Below are positions 1-11,755 of a stretch of DNA of 64,000 nt, one piece after another (within the stretch, counting starts at the first letter, position 1; each line of letters opens with the position of its first letter). The notes beneath the pieces are model-generated. The model searched no databases. It saw nothing but the letters and a program-made list of their open reading frames with translations, and was not told the DNA's origin. Location: positions 22,563-86,562 of the forward strand of contig JACKQL020000156.1 in the NCBI GenBank assembly GCA_018296165.2, given 5' to 3'. The translations under genes were made by a program, and so were the position numbers. This DNA comes from Termitomyces sp. T153 (lineage: Eukaryota > Basidiomycota > Agaricomycetes > Agaricales > Lyophyllaceae).

Positions 1-555
1 TGGAACCTGGGACAGAGATTTTGGAGGGCATATGGGAGGGGGGGGACAGAGTGGCCATGGAGCAGAGGACAACATGACTCAGTGAACTATTGGCTGAGTG
101 ATGAGGACAATAGGAGGAGGAACATGGCACCAGTGAGCTTTTAGAAGTGTTTTTCCTCTTTTTGGCTGAGATTGTGTTCACTGCTCAGGATCATAGATAC
201 AATCTGAAGGGGGATATGTAATGGACTGGGCCCTCTGGCCTATTTTGGACTTAGTAGCATAGCCATCCTCTAGTCTTTGTCCTTACCATTGTGTGTAGTC
301 ACCTTTTCCACTATAGAATTGGGTCATATGCACTTGGGACTGGGGACTGAGGCTCACCTGTAACCAACTGTTGCACCACCTGTTTCTGTGCTGCCAACAA
401 ACACAGAATCCTCAGATATTTACCAAGGTTGTCAGGTTAATTCTGGAGATGTCTTCATATTTCCACATGATAATAGGACAAGCTATAGTCTATGCCCTTG
501 GCACAGAGCTGTGGCTCTTACTAAGTCCCAGACCCAACCTCACATTGTTCAGTTA
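1..555. other. Repeat remnant with possible LTR edge
   Basis: I recognise no gene here. A purine-rich tract at 206-214 is followed by TGTAATGG from 217, which looks like a polypurine tract running into the start of an LTR, but no partner LTR is visible. The sequence has almost no CpG, like the other old repeats of the window. It ends at the TA (554-555) where the Tc1 element was inserted. The sequence on the other side of that element is Gypsy family A reverse transcriptase, and I could not match this left flank to that family. Confidence 0.3.
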
Positions 556-2080
556 TAATGGCTCAAAAAACTGTTCCAATGTTTTATACTTTTTAAGAAA
601 TGACATTGGCATAAGGATTGGAAGTACCTAGAATTCTGGTTGAATCAGGTAAGGCACTATGGCATTGTAGCTACAATAATTTGAATCAAAACTGATGGAG
701 TAATGACCATTTTGAAATATTCACTCATTGGGACAGTTTTTTGAGCCTCTTTAACTTTGCATGTTTATCTCTATTTTTGTCAGAAATAAAGAGTAAGTAT
801 GTGGGAATATCAACACAGTCATGTAACCATGCTTGGTTATATTTGGGAGTGGTTCAAGTTGGTTGAACCACATCTTGACCTTGAATCACCATTGTAAAAG
901 CTACTGCACCTGCACAATGCTCTACTGTTGCTTCTCTCCTTGCTCAAGAGTATTCTCTACATTATATTGGAGATAAAACTGGTCTAGGGAAATCTACTAT
1001 TGAGAGGATTGGTAGAGAGTTGGATAGGGACAAGGAAAACCATCCTGGAGGCCATCCTGCTAAGCATACTCTATGCAAGAAACAGGCTATTGTTTGACAA
1101 ATCTCAACTGGGAGACTTGATACAGCTGTTCAGGCCACCAAGTTTATTGACAACATCATTTCCAACCCTGCCTTTCTTTAGACTGTCTGGAATGTGCTGA
1201 AGGATGAGAGGTATCAGTCTGCTACAAGGTGGAAAGTTCCTATGTTCAAAGCTAGATATTGGCAACTACAACATGGGCTCAAGAGCATAAGGACTGGACT
1301 GTAGAGGACTGGAAAAGAGTGTTGTGGACAGATGAGACAAGGATTAACTGGATTATATCAGATGGGAAGTGGTATGTGTGGAAGCAACAAGGAGAAGGCA
1401 TTTCAAACCAAACTACTACATCTACTGTGAAACATAGAGGAAATAATCTTATGTTATGGAGCTGTATGGGTTGGAATGAGGTAGAAAAGCTGGTAGAGCT
1501 GGTGGGGATCATGAATGCAGAGCAGTATTGTGAAATTTTTGATGATGGAGCAAAGGAGGCTACTTTCAACAAGACAATGACTCCAAACACAACTACAAGA
1601 GGGCTAACAAATGGTTTGAAGATAACAACTTTGATGTCCTCCAGTGGCCAGCCCAATCTCCTTATCTTAACTCTTTAAACACCTCCGGGAGAACCTCAAG
1701 GAACAGCTTAGGCAGTATAAAATACCTCTTCATGGTGTGCATGAATTCTGGGACAGAGTTGCAAAAAAGTGGGATGAAATACCACCATAGGGATGCCAAA
1801 AACTGATAGAAAGCATGTCTAGAAGAATTCAAGCAGTTATCAAGGCAAATGGAGGACATACAAAGTACTAAATACCAAAATTAGAGATGCTCAAGAAACT
1901 GTCCCAATGAGTAAATATTTTAAAATGGCCATTACTCTGTCAGTTTTAATTCAAATTTCATAAGCCTATGACACCATAGTACATTACATGATTTAACCAG
2001 AATTTTAGGTACTTCCAATCCTTCATGCCAATGTTACTTTCAAAAAGTCTCAAACATCAGGACAGTTTTTTGAGCCACTG
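556..2080 (+). mobile_element. Tc1/mariner element, degenerate copy 1
   Basis: The element is 1525 bp, flanked by TA at 554-555 and 2081-2082. Both ends carry the motif GGCTCAAAAAACTGT or its complement next to the TA. The right terminal repeat is about 200 bp long and has a second, inverted copy of the motif at its inner edge near 1885. The same family recurs at 46784-48390, which fixes the boundaries. It lies inside reverse transcriptase sequence of Gypsy family A. Several internal deletions and stops relative to copy 2 show it is inactive. Confidence 0.88.
920..1871 (+). pseudogene. Tc1-like DDE transposase, broken
   Basis: Fragments of a Tc1-type transposase are read in changing frames. 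The paired helix-turn-helix region lies around 960-1260. The first catalytic aspartate is in LWTDETRINW near 1325-1350. The second catalytic region around 1550-1600 is damaged: the segment holding QQDND is partly deleted. The C-terminus ends at TAA 1869-1871. Enzymes of this family cut and paste their element at TA sites. Compared with the copy at 47011-48040 this one has lost more sequence, though it keeps the first aspartate that the other copy has lost. Confidence 0.8.
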
Positions 2081-2082
2081 TA

Positions 2083-3136
2083 ATGCCATCCACAAGGAGC
2101 CATCCTTCTTGGGAATGCACAATAATGGTGCAGCCTGGTTGGCTGCACAAGGTTCCCACCACTTCACATGCACATAGCAGTTGATTTTTTCCCATAATTG
2201 CTGCTGAAGTGATTTGGAACACCTCAGCATGAAGGATGAGTAGTGCTTGGTCTCATATATAAGATTTATCTCATAGTTGACCTCACACCATATAGGAAGT
2301 TCCTCCTTCATACCATTGATGATGTCTTGAAACTTGTCATACCACTGCTGCCAAAGACATGGAATATCATCTTCTGTCAGCTTGGAAGGCCAAGCCTTCT
2401 CCTTCTCTGCTTTAGGCCAAGGACATTGCTCATCCTTGGCTAACTTCAAAGGTAGTACTCCTCTTTTGTACTTGTCCTGCAAGGCCATCAGGCAATTTTC
2501 AGATTCATCTAGGATATTTCACCATGTAGAATGATCTTTTATCCTATGCATACTTGTGTTCCATAAGTAATGAAACTTGCTAGGCTTGGATATCTCATCC
2601 TCCATAGCCATTTAATATGTCTCAGTGGCAGGGGTTGCTTGTCTTACCCCTTCTTGCCATGTCAGGTCAACAATAACTTAGTTTCATTCTGGTGGCATAC
2701 ATGGATTATATGCTCACTTGAGGGTTGGCTCCAGGATTGGTCTGTCCCAAATTCTCCACTCCTTCGAGTTCAATACCTCCACTTTAGTAGGTACTTGTTC
2801 AGCTGGTTTTGATGCTTTTGAGGGTCACACCCTCCATTCTCCCTCTTGAAGAGTATCAAGCTCCAATACCACCAGAGATGAGTGATTATCAGGCAGGCTA
2901 TTAGTTATCCAAACCACATCCCCATCTTCTGCATCCTCCATGGTGGCATGCTTCATTCCACTGGCTAGTCAAGGCTGCTCATCATGGCACTTCCCTGTTA
3001 TACAAAACCATCAAAGATGGCCATCCACATCCTCTAGCTCCAATCAATGAGCTGGAGTAGCACCTCCATTAATGACCACTTGGTCATCAAGGAAGTCTAA
3101 AAGGACATTATATGTTCTCATAAATGCATCCCTATG
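2083..3136 (-). pseudogene. Gypsy A pol: RT start and linker
   Basis: The minus strand reads a linker (WDRPILEPTLK, about 2740-2780), then MALQDKYKRG and DIPCLWQQWYDKFQDI. It then gives the conserved entry of reverse transcriptase, WWEPCAANQAAPLLCIPKKD near 2105-2165, where the Tc1 element interrupts it at 2082. The same order is seen in E1 on the plus strand at 62.7-63.4 kb. Stops and shifts interrupt the frame upstream. The fragment lacks the catalytic YxDD box, which would lie beyond the insertion. Confidence 0.75.
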
Positions 3137-3141
3137 ATTAT

Positions 3142-3441
3142 TGTAAGGGCAACCTCTGGAGGCTGTGGCTCAATCACACAACTGGCAGAGGGAAATCCAA
3201 AGTCTATTCAACACAGTACAATGTCTACAAGTAGGACTACACACCTGGCAGAGGGAGATTCAAAGAGAACAAGTCTGAGGATCTCCAATGCCAGAGTTTG
3301 GAAAAATTACTCCAGTCACATGACCTTGCTAAACATGTGCATACCTTGCCATGTGGGTTCTGTGCAGAACACACATGGCAACTGATCATGTGACCAAATA
3401 CATGACCAAGCCAAGCATGTGCATTGGCAGTTCCCCTGACA
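3142..3441 (-). repeat. 3' LTR of chromovirus C
   Basis: On the minus strand it starts TGTCAGGGGAAC and ends CCTTACA, giving TG...CA termini in 300 bp. It matches 17529-17930 except that the other copy has an extra tandem unit of about 102 bp. The flanking ATTAT (3137-3141) is one half of the target duplication. Confidence 0.85.
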
Positions 3442-3460
3442 TCACCCCCTCTCTAGCGTG

Positions 3461-3829
3461 TGTCAGGGAACTTCCATTTCTCACCTCTGCAACTTGTTCC
3501 AGCACCTCCACAGCTTGTTTGATGTCTCTAGGGCTCTTTCTGGAACCCTGGAGATCTTCGGAGAACTGCAGAGTTCTCTGTATTACCTCAGCAATTATTG
3601 CCCTAGGGTTAGGAGTAGCTCCAGTCATCTGTACAGTAGTTCCCATGCCTCCACCACCTGCTGATGCACTATACCAAGCAGCAGGGATCCTTAGACTTGT
3701 TCTTTTCAGAGTCTCCTCTGCTAGACAATTAGTTACTGATTGTATTATTGTCTACTCTGCTAATATACTTTGGATTCCTCTCTGCTAGCTGTGTGACTCC
3801 AATTTGCTGCCCCAGAGGTTGCCCTTACA
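3461..3829 (+). repeat. 5' LTR of chromovirus B1
   Basis: It starts TGTCAGGGAACTTCC and ends TTGCCCTTACA, 369 bp. It is matched by 9206-9555 and by 55960-56328. Just inside, GCAGAACAAGTCTC and then TGGTCTGGAAGCCCC (about 3853-3867) may be the primer binding region, because the same block follows the LTRs of C and F. Confidence 0.9.
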
Positions 3830-3935
3830 GCAGAACAAGTCTCCTAAAACTGGTCTGGAAGCCCCTCATAGCCACAAAGAACCTCCAAGCTGCTACTCAT
3901 TGCTTCCCCACCAGAACTAAACACCATGGAGTTCT

Positions 3936-5063
3936 ATGTCTCAGCTTGCCAATCCAGACACACTCTCAGAGGCCCTGGCCCCACAGGACAAAGCCTGGAC
4001 TTGCCTGCTTCACCTAGAAACCCAGGTGCAATTAATGCAATCATCTCTCACTCACTATACTACCAAACTCTCTACTCTCTGTCAAACAACCAATCTTATC
4101 TCCCAGTCTCTCCAGGTGCTGCTTGAATGCCTACCCCCTAACTCCACCCCTCCTGCAGCTATGGAACCAGCCCCAACCACATCTGCACTTGTCTCTGCAG
4201 CTCCAGTGACCTTATGGCTACAAATTTCACATCCCATGCTACCAGATGTGTATAATTGCACCTGCTCTGGCAGGGAGCAATTCCTGCAGTCCTGCCTCAC
4301 CTATATCCACCTCAGCAGGGATGCCTTTGACTCTGACATGTTGAAAATAGCCTGGGTGCTATCATATATGAAGACTGGACATGCCTCTACTTACACGCTG
4401 CAAGTCTTCTGCCACTCCAGAAGTGTTGAAAGCTTTCTAGACTGGGCTGCCTTTGAGAAGGACTTCTGTGCAGAGTTTTTTACATTAGACCCTGCCAAGA
4501 CCACAGCCTTGATGCTACATGATAGGGATCAGTATAAACAAGGGAAGTGTACACTGGATGAGTACATTGACTCATTCCAGGCTCTGGTGAAGCAGACTGC
4601 TTACCCCAATGGCCTCCAACTATGCCTTACTTTCTGGGATGGCTTGCACCCCACACTGGTGGAACACATTGACAATCTGGTGGAGGGCCACCCCAATGAT
4701 GAAAAGATTGTGTCATAGTATGAGGTGGCCCAGGACCAATGGCAACTCATAGAGATCCAGAGGGAGCTCTGCTGCCCCCATTCTGCACTGCACCCAGTTC
4801 TAATCAGCAATTTCCACTACCCTGCACCTGCCCATCCAATGCCAGCCTTTACTCCAGCAGCATGCCCTCTGCCACTGGGGATTTCCATAGATGTGGACAC
4901 TACCAGGCAGCTCTGCCACTGTGCTGGAGATGCCAGAAGCCTGGACACTTTGCATGGCACTGCTCCCTGGGCCTGGAGGTATGCTATCTTTCCACAGCAG
5001 AGTAGGAGGAACTCCTCCTATGGCTGTTGGCTGCAAAGGATGCCACTGGAGCTCCATTGCTGG
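3936..5063 (+). pseudogene. Chromovirus B1 gag with zinc knuckle
   Basis: The frame opens at 3936 and runs 260 codons to an in-frame TAG at 4716, then continues in another frame to a CCHC knuckle at 4922-4963 (CWRCQKPGHFAWHC, spacing C-x2-C-x4-H-x4-C). Gag forms the virus-like particle, and the knuckle binds the RNA. The N-terminal motif PQDKAWTCLLHLETQVQL recurs in elements C (17412 downward) and F (18492 onward), so the three share a gag family. Stops and at least one shift make this copy non-functional. Confidence 0.85.
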
Positions 5064-5373
5064 ATGAGCCTACACCAGAGTTGACTCTGGAGGAGATCAG
5101 TGCATGTGCCTCACCTCTGGAGCTGGAGGGGGATTTTTAGTTGAGCAATGGATGAGGTGTACACCTCTATCACTGGGTGCTAACAGGTTCTCATGTCTGT
5201 CGATAGAAAGTGAAACTGCCTTTTCCAATGCCCTTCATTCTGAGACAGAAGAACCTCAATGCCCCCCTTCAGACATACAAACACTAACTCTGGAGCCCCC
5301 GCCAAGCTCCCCAACACCTCCAAAGGTCCATTGGTGCAGCCCTGCTTGGGCACATCAAATGCCCTGACAGTAT

Positions 5374-8300
5374 GTGATGGCCTCTGCCCTGTCCACCAAC
5401 TCCCTGCACCTTGATGTGGAGATTGAGATGACAGACACTCAGCAAACCCATGGAGTCACTGCTCTTCTGGACAGCAGAGTGATGGGACTATTCCTGGACT
5501 TGGAGTTCATCAAATGCCACAGCCTGACTATGCAGCCCCTCCCCAAGCCCATTCCTGTCTACAACATTGACAGAATGCCTAACAAAGCAGGTGCTATCAA
5601 CTCCATGGTTGATCTGGTCCTCCATTATCAGAACCATATGGAGCATGCTGTATTTGCTGTCACTAGCTTGGGAAGGCAGGACATGATCCTTGGTTTCACA
5701 TGGCTCTGGGAGCACAACTCCAAGGTTGATTGGACCAAAGGGAAGGTAACCATAAGCAAGTGCCCCTGGAAGTGTTCCGCCTGTGCTGTAGAGGACAGAG
5801 CAGAGTGCTGGGCCCAAGTTTGGGAGCATGTAGCCATCTGCACATGTCATGCCAGCCCTCTCCTCTTTGCAGATCTATACCTCCTGGATCCCCTGCCTCT
5901 GGCATTCCCTCATAGAGAGGCCCTCTACAAGGATGATTGGAGCAACAGCAGAGCCCCAGAGGAGGAGCATGAAGGGGAGTTTGGTGGCATATGTGAGCCA
6001 GAGCTCCTAGACAAAGTGGTAGAAGTGGGGGATTGAATTTATGCTACCACCATACACCTGCTGCCCTCTGTTGCAGAGATCCAGGCTAGCCAGACCATGT
6101 CTCAACAGCTGGCCCAGGCATTGGCTGCTAATGCTACTCCTCAAGAGTTCCAGGATGTGGTACCCCCTTATCTTCATGCATTCAAGGATGTGTTCTCCAA
6201 AGCTTTATTTGACTCACTTCCAGAGCACAAGAGGTGGGACCACACCATCAAACTGCTACCAGACTCAGCACCCTCCAGTCGTAAGGTCTACCTGCTCACA
6301 CTCCAGGAACAGGACAAGCTTGACCCATTCCTACAGGAGAACCTAGACTCTAGTTGCATCTGCCCATCCAAGTCTCCGATGGCTTCTCCAGTCTTCTTCA
6401 TCAAAAAGAAGGATGGCTCCCTCCAACTGGTCCAGGACTACTGGGTACTCAACACCATGATGGTAAAGAACTGTTACCCTCTCTTCCTCATCTCCAAGCT
6501 CATCAACAACCTTTAGAGTGCACAATATTTCACTAAGCTGGACATCCAGTGGAGTTACAACAACATGCACATTCAAGAGGGAGATGAGTGGAAGGCTGCC
6601 TTCCAGACCAACCAGGGATTGTTCAAGCTGCTTGTTATGTTCTTCAGACTCACCAATAGCCCTGCCACCTTCTAGACTATGATGAACAACATCTTCCAGG
6701 ACCTTATAGCAGAGGGCATAGTGTGTGTGTATCTTGAAGACATCCTCTTCTATACTAAAATGCTGGAGGAACATGGTTGGATTACTCACCTTGTCCTGGA
6801 ATGCCTCCACCAGCACCAGCTCTACCTCAAGCCAGAGAAGTGCAAGTTTGAACAAATCTGGATCAAGTACCTGAGCCTGATCATATCACATGGAACCATG
6901 GAGATGGACCTAGTGAAGGTAGCAGGCATAGTGGAGTGGCCAGAGCCCCAGAACAAGGAGGTGCAGGCATTCCTTGGTTTTGCAAACTTTTACTGGAGAT
7001 TCTACCAGGACTTCTCACACCATGCCTGTCCACTATTTGACCTCACAGAAAAGGATGTTCTGTGGAGTTGAGGACCTCTGGAGCAAATGGCCTTTGACAC
7101 TCTCAAGCACACTGTGACCTCTGGACCTGTCCTCCTCTTCCCAGACAACAATTCTCCCTTCTGGGTGGAGGCTGACAGCTCTGACTTTGCCACTGGAGCT
7201 ATGCTCTCATAGCAATCTCTGGAGGATGGGAAGTGGCATCCAGTGGCCTTTTACTCCAAGAGCCTGAATGCAGTGGAATGGAACTACAAGCTCTATGACA
7301 AAGAGATGCTAGCCATCATCTGGTTATTTAAGGAGTGGTGGCACTTCCTGGAGAGTGCATGGCACAAGTTTGAGGTCTGGACAGATCACAAGAACCTTGA
7401 ATACTTCTGGACAGCCAAGAAGCTCAATTGCTGACAGGCCTGGTGGTCCCTCTACCTTGCCAACTTTGACTTCTCTTTGCACCACAAGCCTGGCTAGAGC
7501 ATGGGAAAACCAGATGCCCTGTCCTGGAGAGTGGACCATGGCACAGGGGAAGAGGATAACAGCAATATTATGCTCCTCCACCCTGAATTGTTTGTAATCC
7601 AAGCCATGAAGGGTCTTGCTGTTGAGGGAGCAAAAGCAGACATTCTCTGGAACATATGGTGGGGTAATTGGGATGGTCAGCAGGAGGAGCTGGTGGTGCA
7701 AGCTGCTTGGACACTGAAGTTGGGGCATACCACTGGTGCCAAGGTGGTCCACACTGATGAATGGGCCCTCTGAGATGGAATCCTGACCTTCTGAGACCAT
7801 ATCTACATCTCCAACATTCTGGAGCTCTGTCAGAGGATTGTGGAGCAACACCACAACTCCTGCATCACAGAGCACCCTAGATGGTGGAAGACACTGGAGC
7901 TAGTATTGCAGAACTATTGGTGGCCCCAGATGTCCCAGTATATTGGGTCCTACACTAGTACCTGTAATCTCTGCCTCCAGACTAAGCCCCAGTGCCAACT
8001 CCTCTACAGACAGTTACACCTGCTACCCATGCCCACAGAACAATGGAGTGTGGCATCCATGGACTTCATTGTAGAGCTCCCTGATGCCCACAGTTATGAT
8101 GCAATCATAGTAGTAGTAGACCTATATAGCAAGCAAGCACACTTCATTCCAACTCACACTACCTGCTCTGCCATGAGCACTGCAAACCTGTACTGGAGGA
8201 ATGTCTGGAAGCTCCACAGCCTCTCCAATGCCTATGTCTCAGATTGGGGACCACAATTTGTGGCAAAATTCACCTGGGAGCTCTACTGACTGCTCAGAGT

Positions 8301-9198
8301 GAAGCTCCACACCACTACTACCTATTACCCACAGTCTAATGGCCAGACAAAACATGTAAACCAGGAGCTAGAGCAGTATCTCCACCTCTTTTGCAATGAG
8401 CACCAAGATGACTGGGACAAACTCCTCCCTGATGCTGAATTCCAATACAACAACCACATTCATGTGTCCACTCAGTTTTCCCCATTCTTCCTTGACACAG
8501 GACAGCATCCATGCATGAGTTTTGAACCCTGGGCCCAGCCCTCAGAGAATGAGGCAGTAAACAAATTTGTGGACCAGATGAAGAGATTGCAGGAGGAGGC
8601 TCGGGCAGCACTGGCAAAGGCAAAGGATGACATAGTGCAATACTACACTGCAGGAGGACTCCAGAGCACCAATATCAGCCTGAAGATCAAGTCTACCTGG
8701 ATGCCTCTGACATTATGACTACCTGGCCCTCAAAAAAGCTGTTGCACTGGCAGTTGGGGCCTTTTACAGTAGAATAAGAGGTAGAACCCTTGGCCTATTG
8801 ACTCCAGTGCCCCCTGGGAATGCACCAGCTTCATCCAGTGTTCAACATGGTCAAACTAACTCTGGCCCCTAAGGATCCTTTTCCAGAGCATTGTCTGCCA
8901 CCTCCACCACCCCCCATGGTAGTCAACAACAACAAGGAATATGAGGTGGAGGAAATCCTGAATAGCTGTTTATTCCAGAGACAATTATAATACAAGGTGA
9001 AGTGAAAAGGCTACAGGATCAAGGATATCTCCTGGGAGCTATGGGAGAATATACATGCTCCCAGACTTGTCAAGGAGTTCCACTGGAGACATCCAGAGGC
9101 CCTGCATGCCATATGGGGGATCTATCCTATCTCACTAGCAGACCAAGCAATCAGGGACTTCTTTTACCCCACACGTCAAGATGCCGCACACTAGAGAG
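5374..9198 (+). pseudogene. Chromovirus B1 pol: PR-RT-RH-IN-chromodomain
   Basis: Domains in order are as follows. Protease is around 5460-5720, with active site LLDSRVMGLF where DSG is expected, and MILGFTWL. Reverse transcriptase is at 6160-6900, with the YxDD box altered to YLEDIL near 6730. RNase H is at 7080-7430 ([30 protein letters not shown]). The integrase zinc-binding and catalytic core is about 7810-8550 (DFIVELPD, VSDWGPQFV, YYPQSNGQT). A chromodomain-like segment is near 8925-9010 (EYEVEEILNS, YKVK, KGY). Chromodomains of such elements are known to steer integration to heterochromatin. More than ten in-frame stops, mostly explicable by C-to-T on one strand or the other, disable it. 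Confidence 0.92.
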
Positions 9199-9205
9199 AG
9201 GGTGA

Positions 9206-9555
9206 TGTTAGAGGACTTCAATTTCCAACCTCTGCAACTTGTTCCAGTGCCTCCACAGCTTGTTCAATGTCTCCGGGGCTCTTTTTGAAACTCCAGAGTT
9301 CTCTGTATTACCTCAGCAATCATTGCCCTAGGGTTAGGAGTAGCTCTGGTCATCTGTACAGTAGTTCCCATGCCTCCACTGCCCACTGATGCACTACACC
9401 AAGCAGCAGGGATCCTTAGACTTGTTCTCTTTGGATTTCCCTCTGCTAGGGTGATTAGTTACTGATTGTATCATTGTCTACTCTACTAATATACTTTGGA
9501 TTCCCCTCTGCTAGCTGTGTGACTCCAATCTGCTGCCCCAGAGGTTGCTCTTACA
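9206..9555 (+). repeat. 3' LTR of chromovirus B1
   Basis: It starts TGTTAGAGGACTTC and ends GCTCTTACA, 350 bp. Compared with the 5' LTR it lacks about 20 bp around 9290 and carries many transitions, so the insertion is old. It is followed by GTGTG, the right target duplication. Confidence 0.9.
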
Positions 9556-9559
9556 GTGT

Positions 9560-9690
9560 GCAGCATCTCAATGCACTGGGTAGAAGAAGTCACAAATTGC
9601 CTGATCAGCTATTAAGATAGGATGGATGCCCTGGATGTTTTTAGGGGCATTGGAATGCCTATGGTAGAAGTCCTGGACCAGGGTTAGTGC
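9560..9690 (-). pseudogene. Chromovirus C pol tail
   Basis: The minus strand reads NAPKNIQGIHPI, then ADQAICDFFYP and DAAH. It matches the post-chromodomain tail of B1 (EALHAIWGIYPISLADQAI at 9090-9150). The D1 solo LTR separates it from the chromodomain at 10787-10920, and B1 separates it from the last codons and the LTR of C at 3442-3460. Confidence 0.75.
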
Positions 9691-9694
9691 ACGT

Positions 9695-10782
9695 TGATAA
9701 GACCCAGTTGTTGCTGAGCACCATTTTTGGCATTTCGGATTTAGCAGCAGCTGACTAGTTTAAATTTGGCATAAGTTATAACACTCAGCACATGGGGCCC
9801 AGCCCAGTGTCAGGATTAATGTAGCCCTCACACAGGATCTTAGTGACCACGAGACTTATCAGTCATGAGGAATATCACATGGAGCCTGGACTTTGGATCT
9901 AGGACAGTAAGGCCAGGACTTTTTCTAGCTACGATTATTAGTGACTCTAGCAGCTTCTTGATGACAAAATGGCTTTCTCTTACCATATACAGACATATTG
10001 CCAGACACATACCTTTTTACTATTATTCCCCTTGTTGAGGCTTACCAATATACTTGAATGGCATCTACACTTCAGAGACTTTACTTATAGTTTTCACTTA
10101 GTTACAGACTGATGCCTCATATGAACCATAAACACATTGACAGATGCTGTCACTAGTGGCAACTATTTGCTTACTTTCCCATACTATACTTTTGAATCAT
10201 ATGAATACTGCCTGTATATAGACACTCATGAATCAAATAAATCCTCCTCAAATCAAACCCATTTATCTCTAAGCCTACCAGCTTGAGAATTCACTTTGCC
10301 TCTACCTTCACTCTATTTCTTCACTTGCCGTTGACTTTGACTTATTAACAAGTCTTACCAACTTTGACCTTGACCTAGTGTGGTGCCAACTGTGGGCGCC
10401 CTTTGTGTTATCTCAACTTAGCGATGTTAGCAACTGCAGCTAGTGACTAGTTTACATTTGTCCTCTGATTCCATCTCCCTATTACTGTTTCCTCCTTTCT
10501 ATTCTATTCCCTCACTCCCCTACCACTGTTAAGAGTTTGCTTTGTCTTAGCAATGCTTCCTGCCTTCACCCATTCTCCTTTCAGTCACTAGCAACTTAGG
10601 CTAGCAATAGCGACTCCTCTCAACTTCACCTTATAACACAGCTCTTGCTCTTGTTCTCTGGGACAGTTACTGACTTGCCCTCTACTATCAACTTCCTACT
10701 GCCAGCTACCCTATCTAGTGACTAGGGCCAGGGTTCTCTTTTAGGTTTCCTGCACTGCACTAGGCAGCATAGGAGCACATCA
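9695..10782 (+). repeat. Solo LTR D1
   Basis: This 1088-bp unit has termini TGATAAGACCC and GAGCACATCA. The flanks are ACGT (9691-9694) and ATGT (10783-10786), a 4-bp duplication with one C-to-T change. It splits the tail of element C: the reading ...NVH | AL... resumes if the unit and one target copy are removed. Three further copies (D2-D4) share the same ends. A TATA-like region near 10210, a pyrimidine-rich stretch and a long R/U5-like part favour an LTR. No internal genes of this family are seen. Confidence 0.82.
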
Positions 10783-10786
10783 ATGT

Positions 10787-11190
10787 ACATTAGCCTGCAG
10801 TTTCCAAGAGATGTCCAATGCCATATCCCTTCTATTTCACCTTGAACTGCAACTTCCCTTAAAATATTCTGCTATCCAAAATTTCCTCCACTTTATACTC
10901 CTCCTCATTGTCAACCAGAACTGGTGGGAGGGGTGGCTTAGGGCAGCAGCTGGGGATTGGATCCTCTGGGGCTGGAAATAGTTTGACAACATTAAAGACT
11001 GGGTGCAATTGGCATAGGCCTGCTGGGAGTTTAAGTCAGTATGCTAAAGGCCCCACCTTCTTCTTCACCATGAAGGGGCCAAGATAATGATGTGACAGTT
11101 TTCAAGATGGCCTTGTTGTCCTAATATCTGAGCTATCCAATCTCCTGGCTTGTAAACTGGGGCTGGTGTCCAGCAATGGTCATAGTAGCA
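10787..11190 (-). pseudogene. Chromovirus C integrase C-terminus and chromodomain
   Basis: The minus strand reads YKPGDWIAQILG (near 11140), a beta-strand motif of the integrase C-terminal domain. Further on come LLPAGLCQLHPVFNVV and the chromodomain segment EEEYKVEEILDSRIF at about 10865-10915, followed by LQFKVK and KGYGIGHLLETAGNVH to 10787. The same block ends pol of B1. It lies directly next to the reverse transcriptase fragment because about 2.4 kb of pol is deleted between them. Confidence 0.78.
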
Positions 11191-11197
11191 TGCCATG

Positions 11198-11755
11198 TCA
11201 TCCTTGGCCTTTGTCAGGGAACAGGAGGACTGGCTTCAAGGTCACCACTTGCTTGAGGGCATCAAAGGCAGCTTGCTGTGGGGGCTCCCACCACCATGCT
11301 GTATCCTTAACTGCTGCCTTCCACTCATCCCCTTCTTTGATGTGTATGTTGTTGTAGCCCCAATGGACATCCAACTTTGTGAAGTAGCATGCACCACAAA
11401 GGTTATTGACAAGTTCTGAGATGAGTGGCAAAGGATAGTGATTCTTCACTGTAATTGCATTCAAGACATGATAATCCTGAACCAAATGAAGGGACCCATC
11501 CTTTTTCTTAATAAAAAAGACTGGGGAGGCCATTAAAGACTTAGAGGGTTGTATTTGTCCTGAACTAAGATTCCCCTGCAGAAAAGCATCCAGTTCATCC
11601 TGCTCACAGGGTGCAAGTGGATAGACCTTGCAGCTGGAGGGCTCTGCATCTGGTATCAGCTTGATTGCATGATCCCACTGCTTGCACTCTGGAACTGAAT
11701 CAAAGAAGGCCTTGGTGAATACATCCTCAAAGTCATGGAGGTGATTGGGAACCAT
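11198..11755 (-). pseudogene. Chromovirus C RT fragment joined to RNase H start
   Basis: An open stretch of 185 codons starts with HDFEDVFTKAFFDSVPE. It contains the first reverse transcriptase motifs MASPVFFIKKKDGSLHLVQD and YFTKLDVHWGYNNIHI. It then jumps from DEWKAA straight to PQQAAFDALKQVVT and PVLLFPD, the start of RNase H in B1. The palm with YxDD is therefore lost by an internal deletion that keeps the frame. No active polymerase could be made from it. Confidence 0.85.

Larger units (their letters stand above)
3461..9555 (+). mobile_element. Chromovirus B1, near full length
   Basis: This 6095-bp Ty3/Gypsy element is flanked by the 5-bp duplication GCGTG (3456-3460) and GTGTG (9556-9560), which differ by one C-to-T change. 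LTRs are 3461-3829 and 9206-9555. Internally it has gag with a zinc knuckle, protease, reverse transcriptase, RNase H, integrase and a C-terminal chromodomain, in the usual Ty3/Gypsy order. It inserted near the 3' end of element C, between the last pol codons and the C LTR. Many Q-to-stop and W-to-stop changes inactivate it. Confidence 0.93.

Noticed and set aside
6343..7875. Long minus-strand frames of 170 and 183 codons
   Set aside because: They are antisense to the reverse transcriptase and RNase H of B1, where stop-poor antisense frames are common; the plus strand carries the catalytic motifs.
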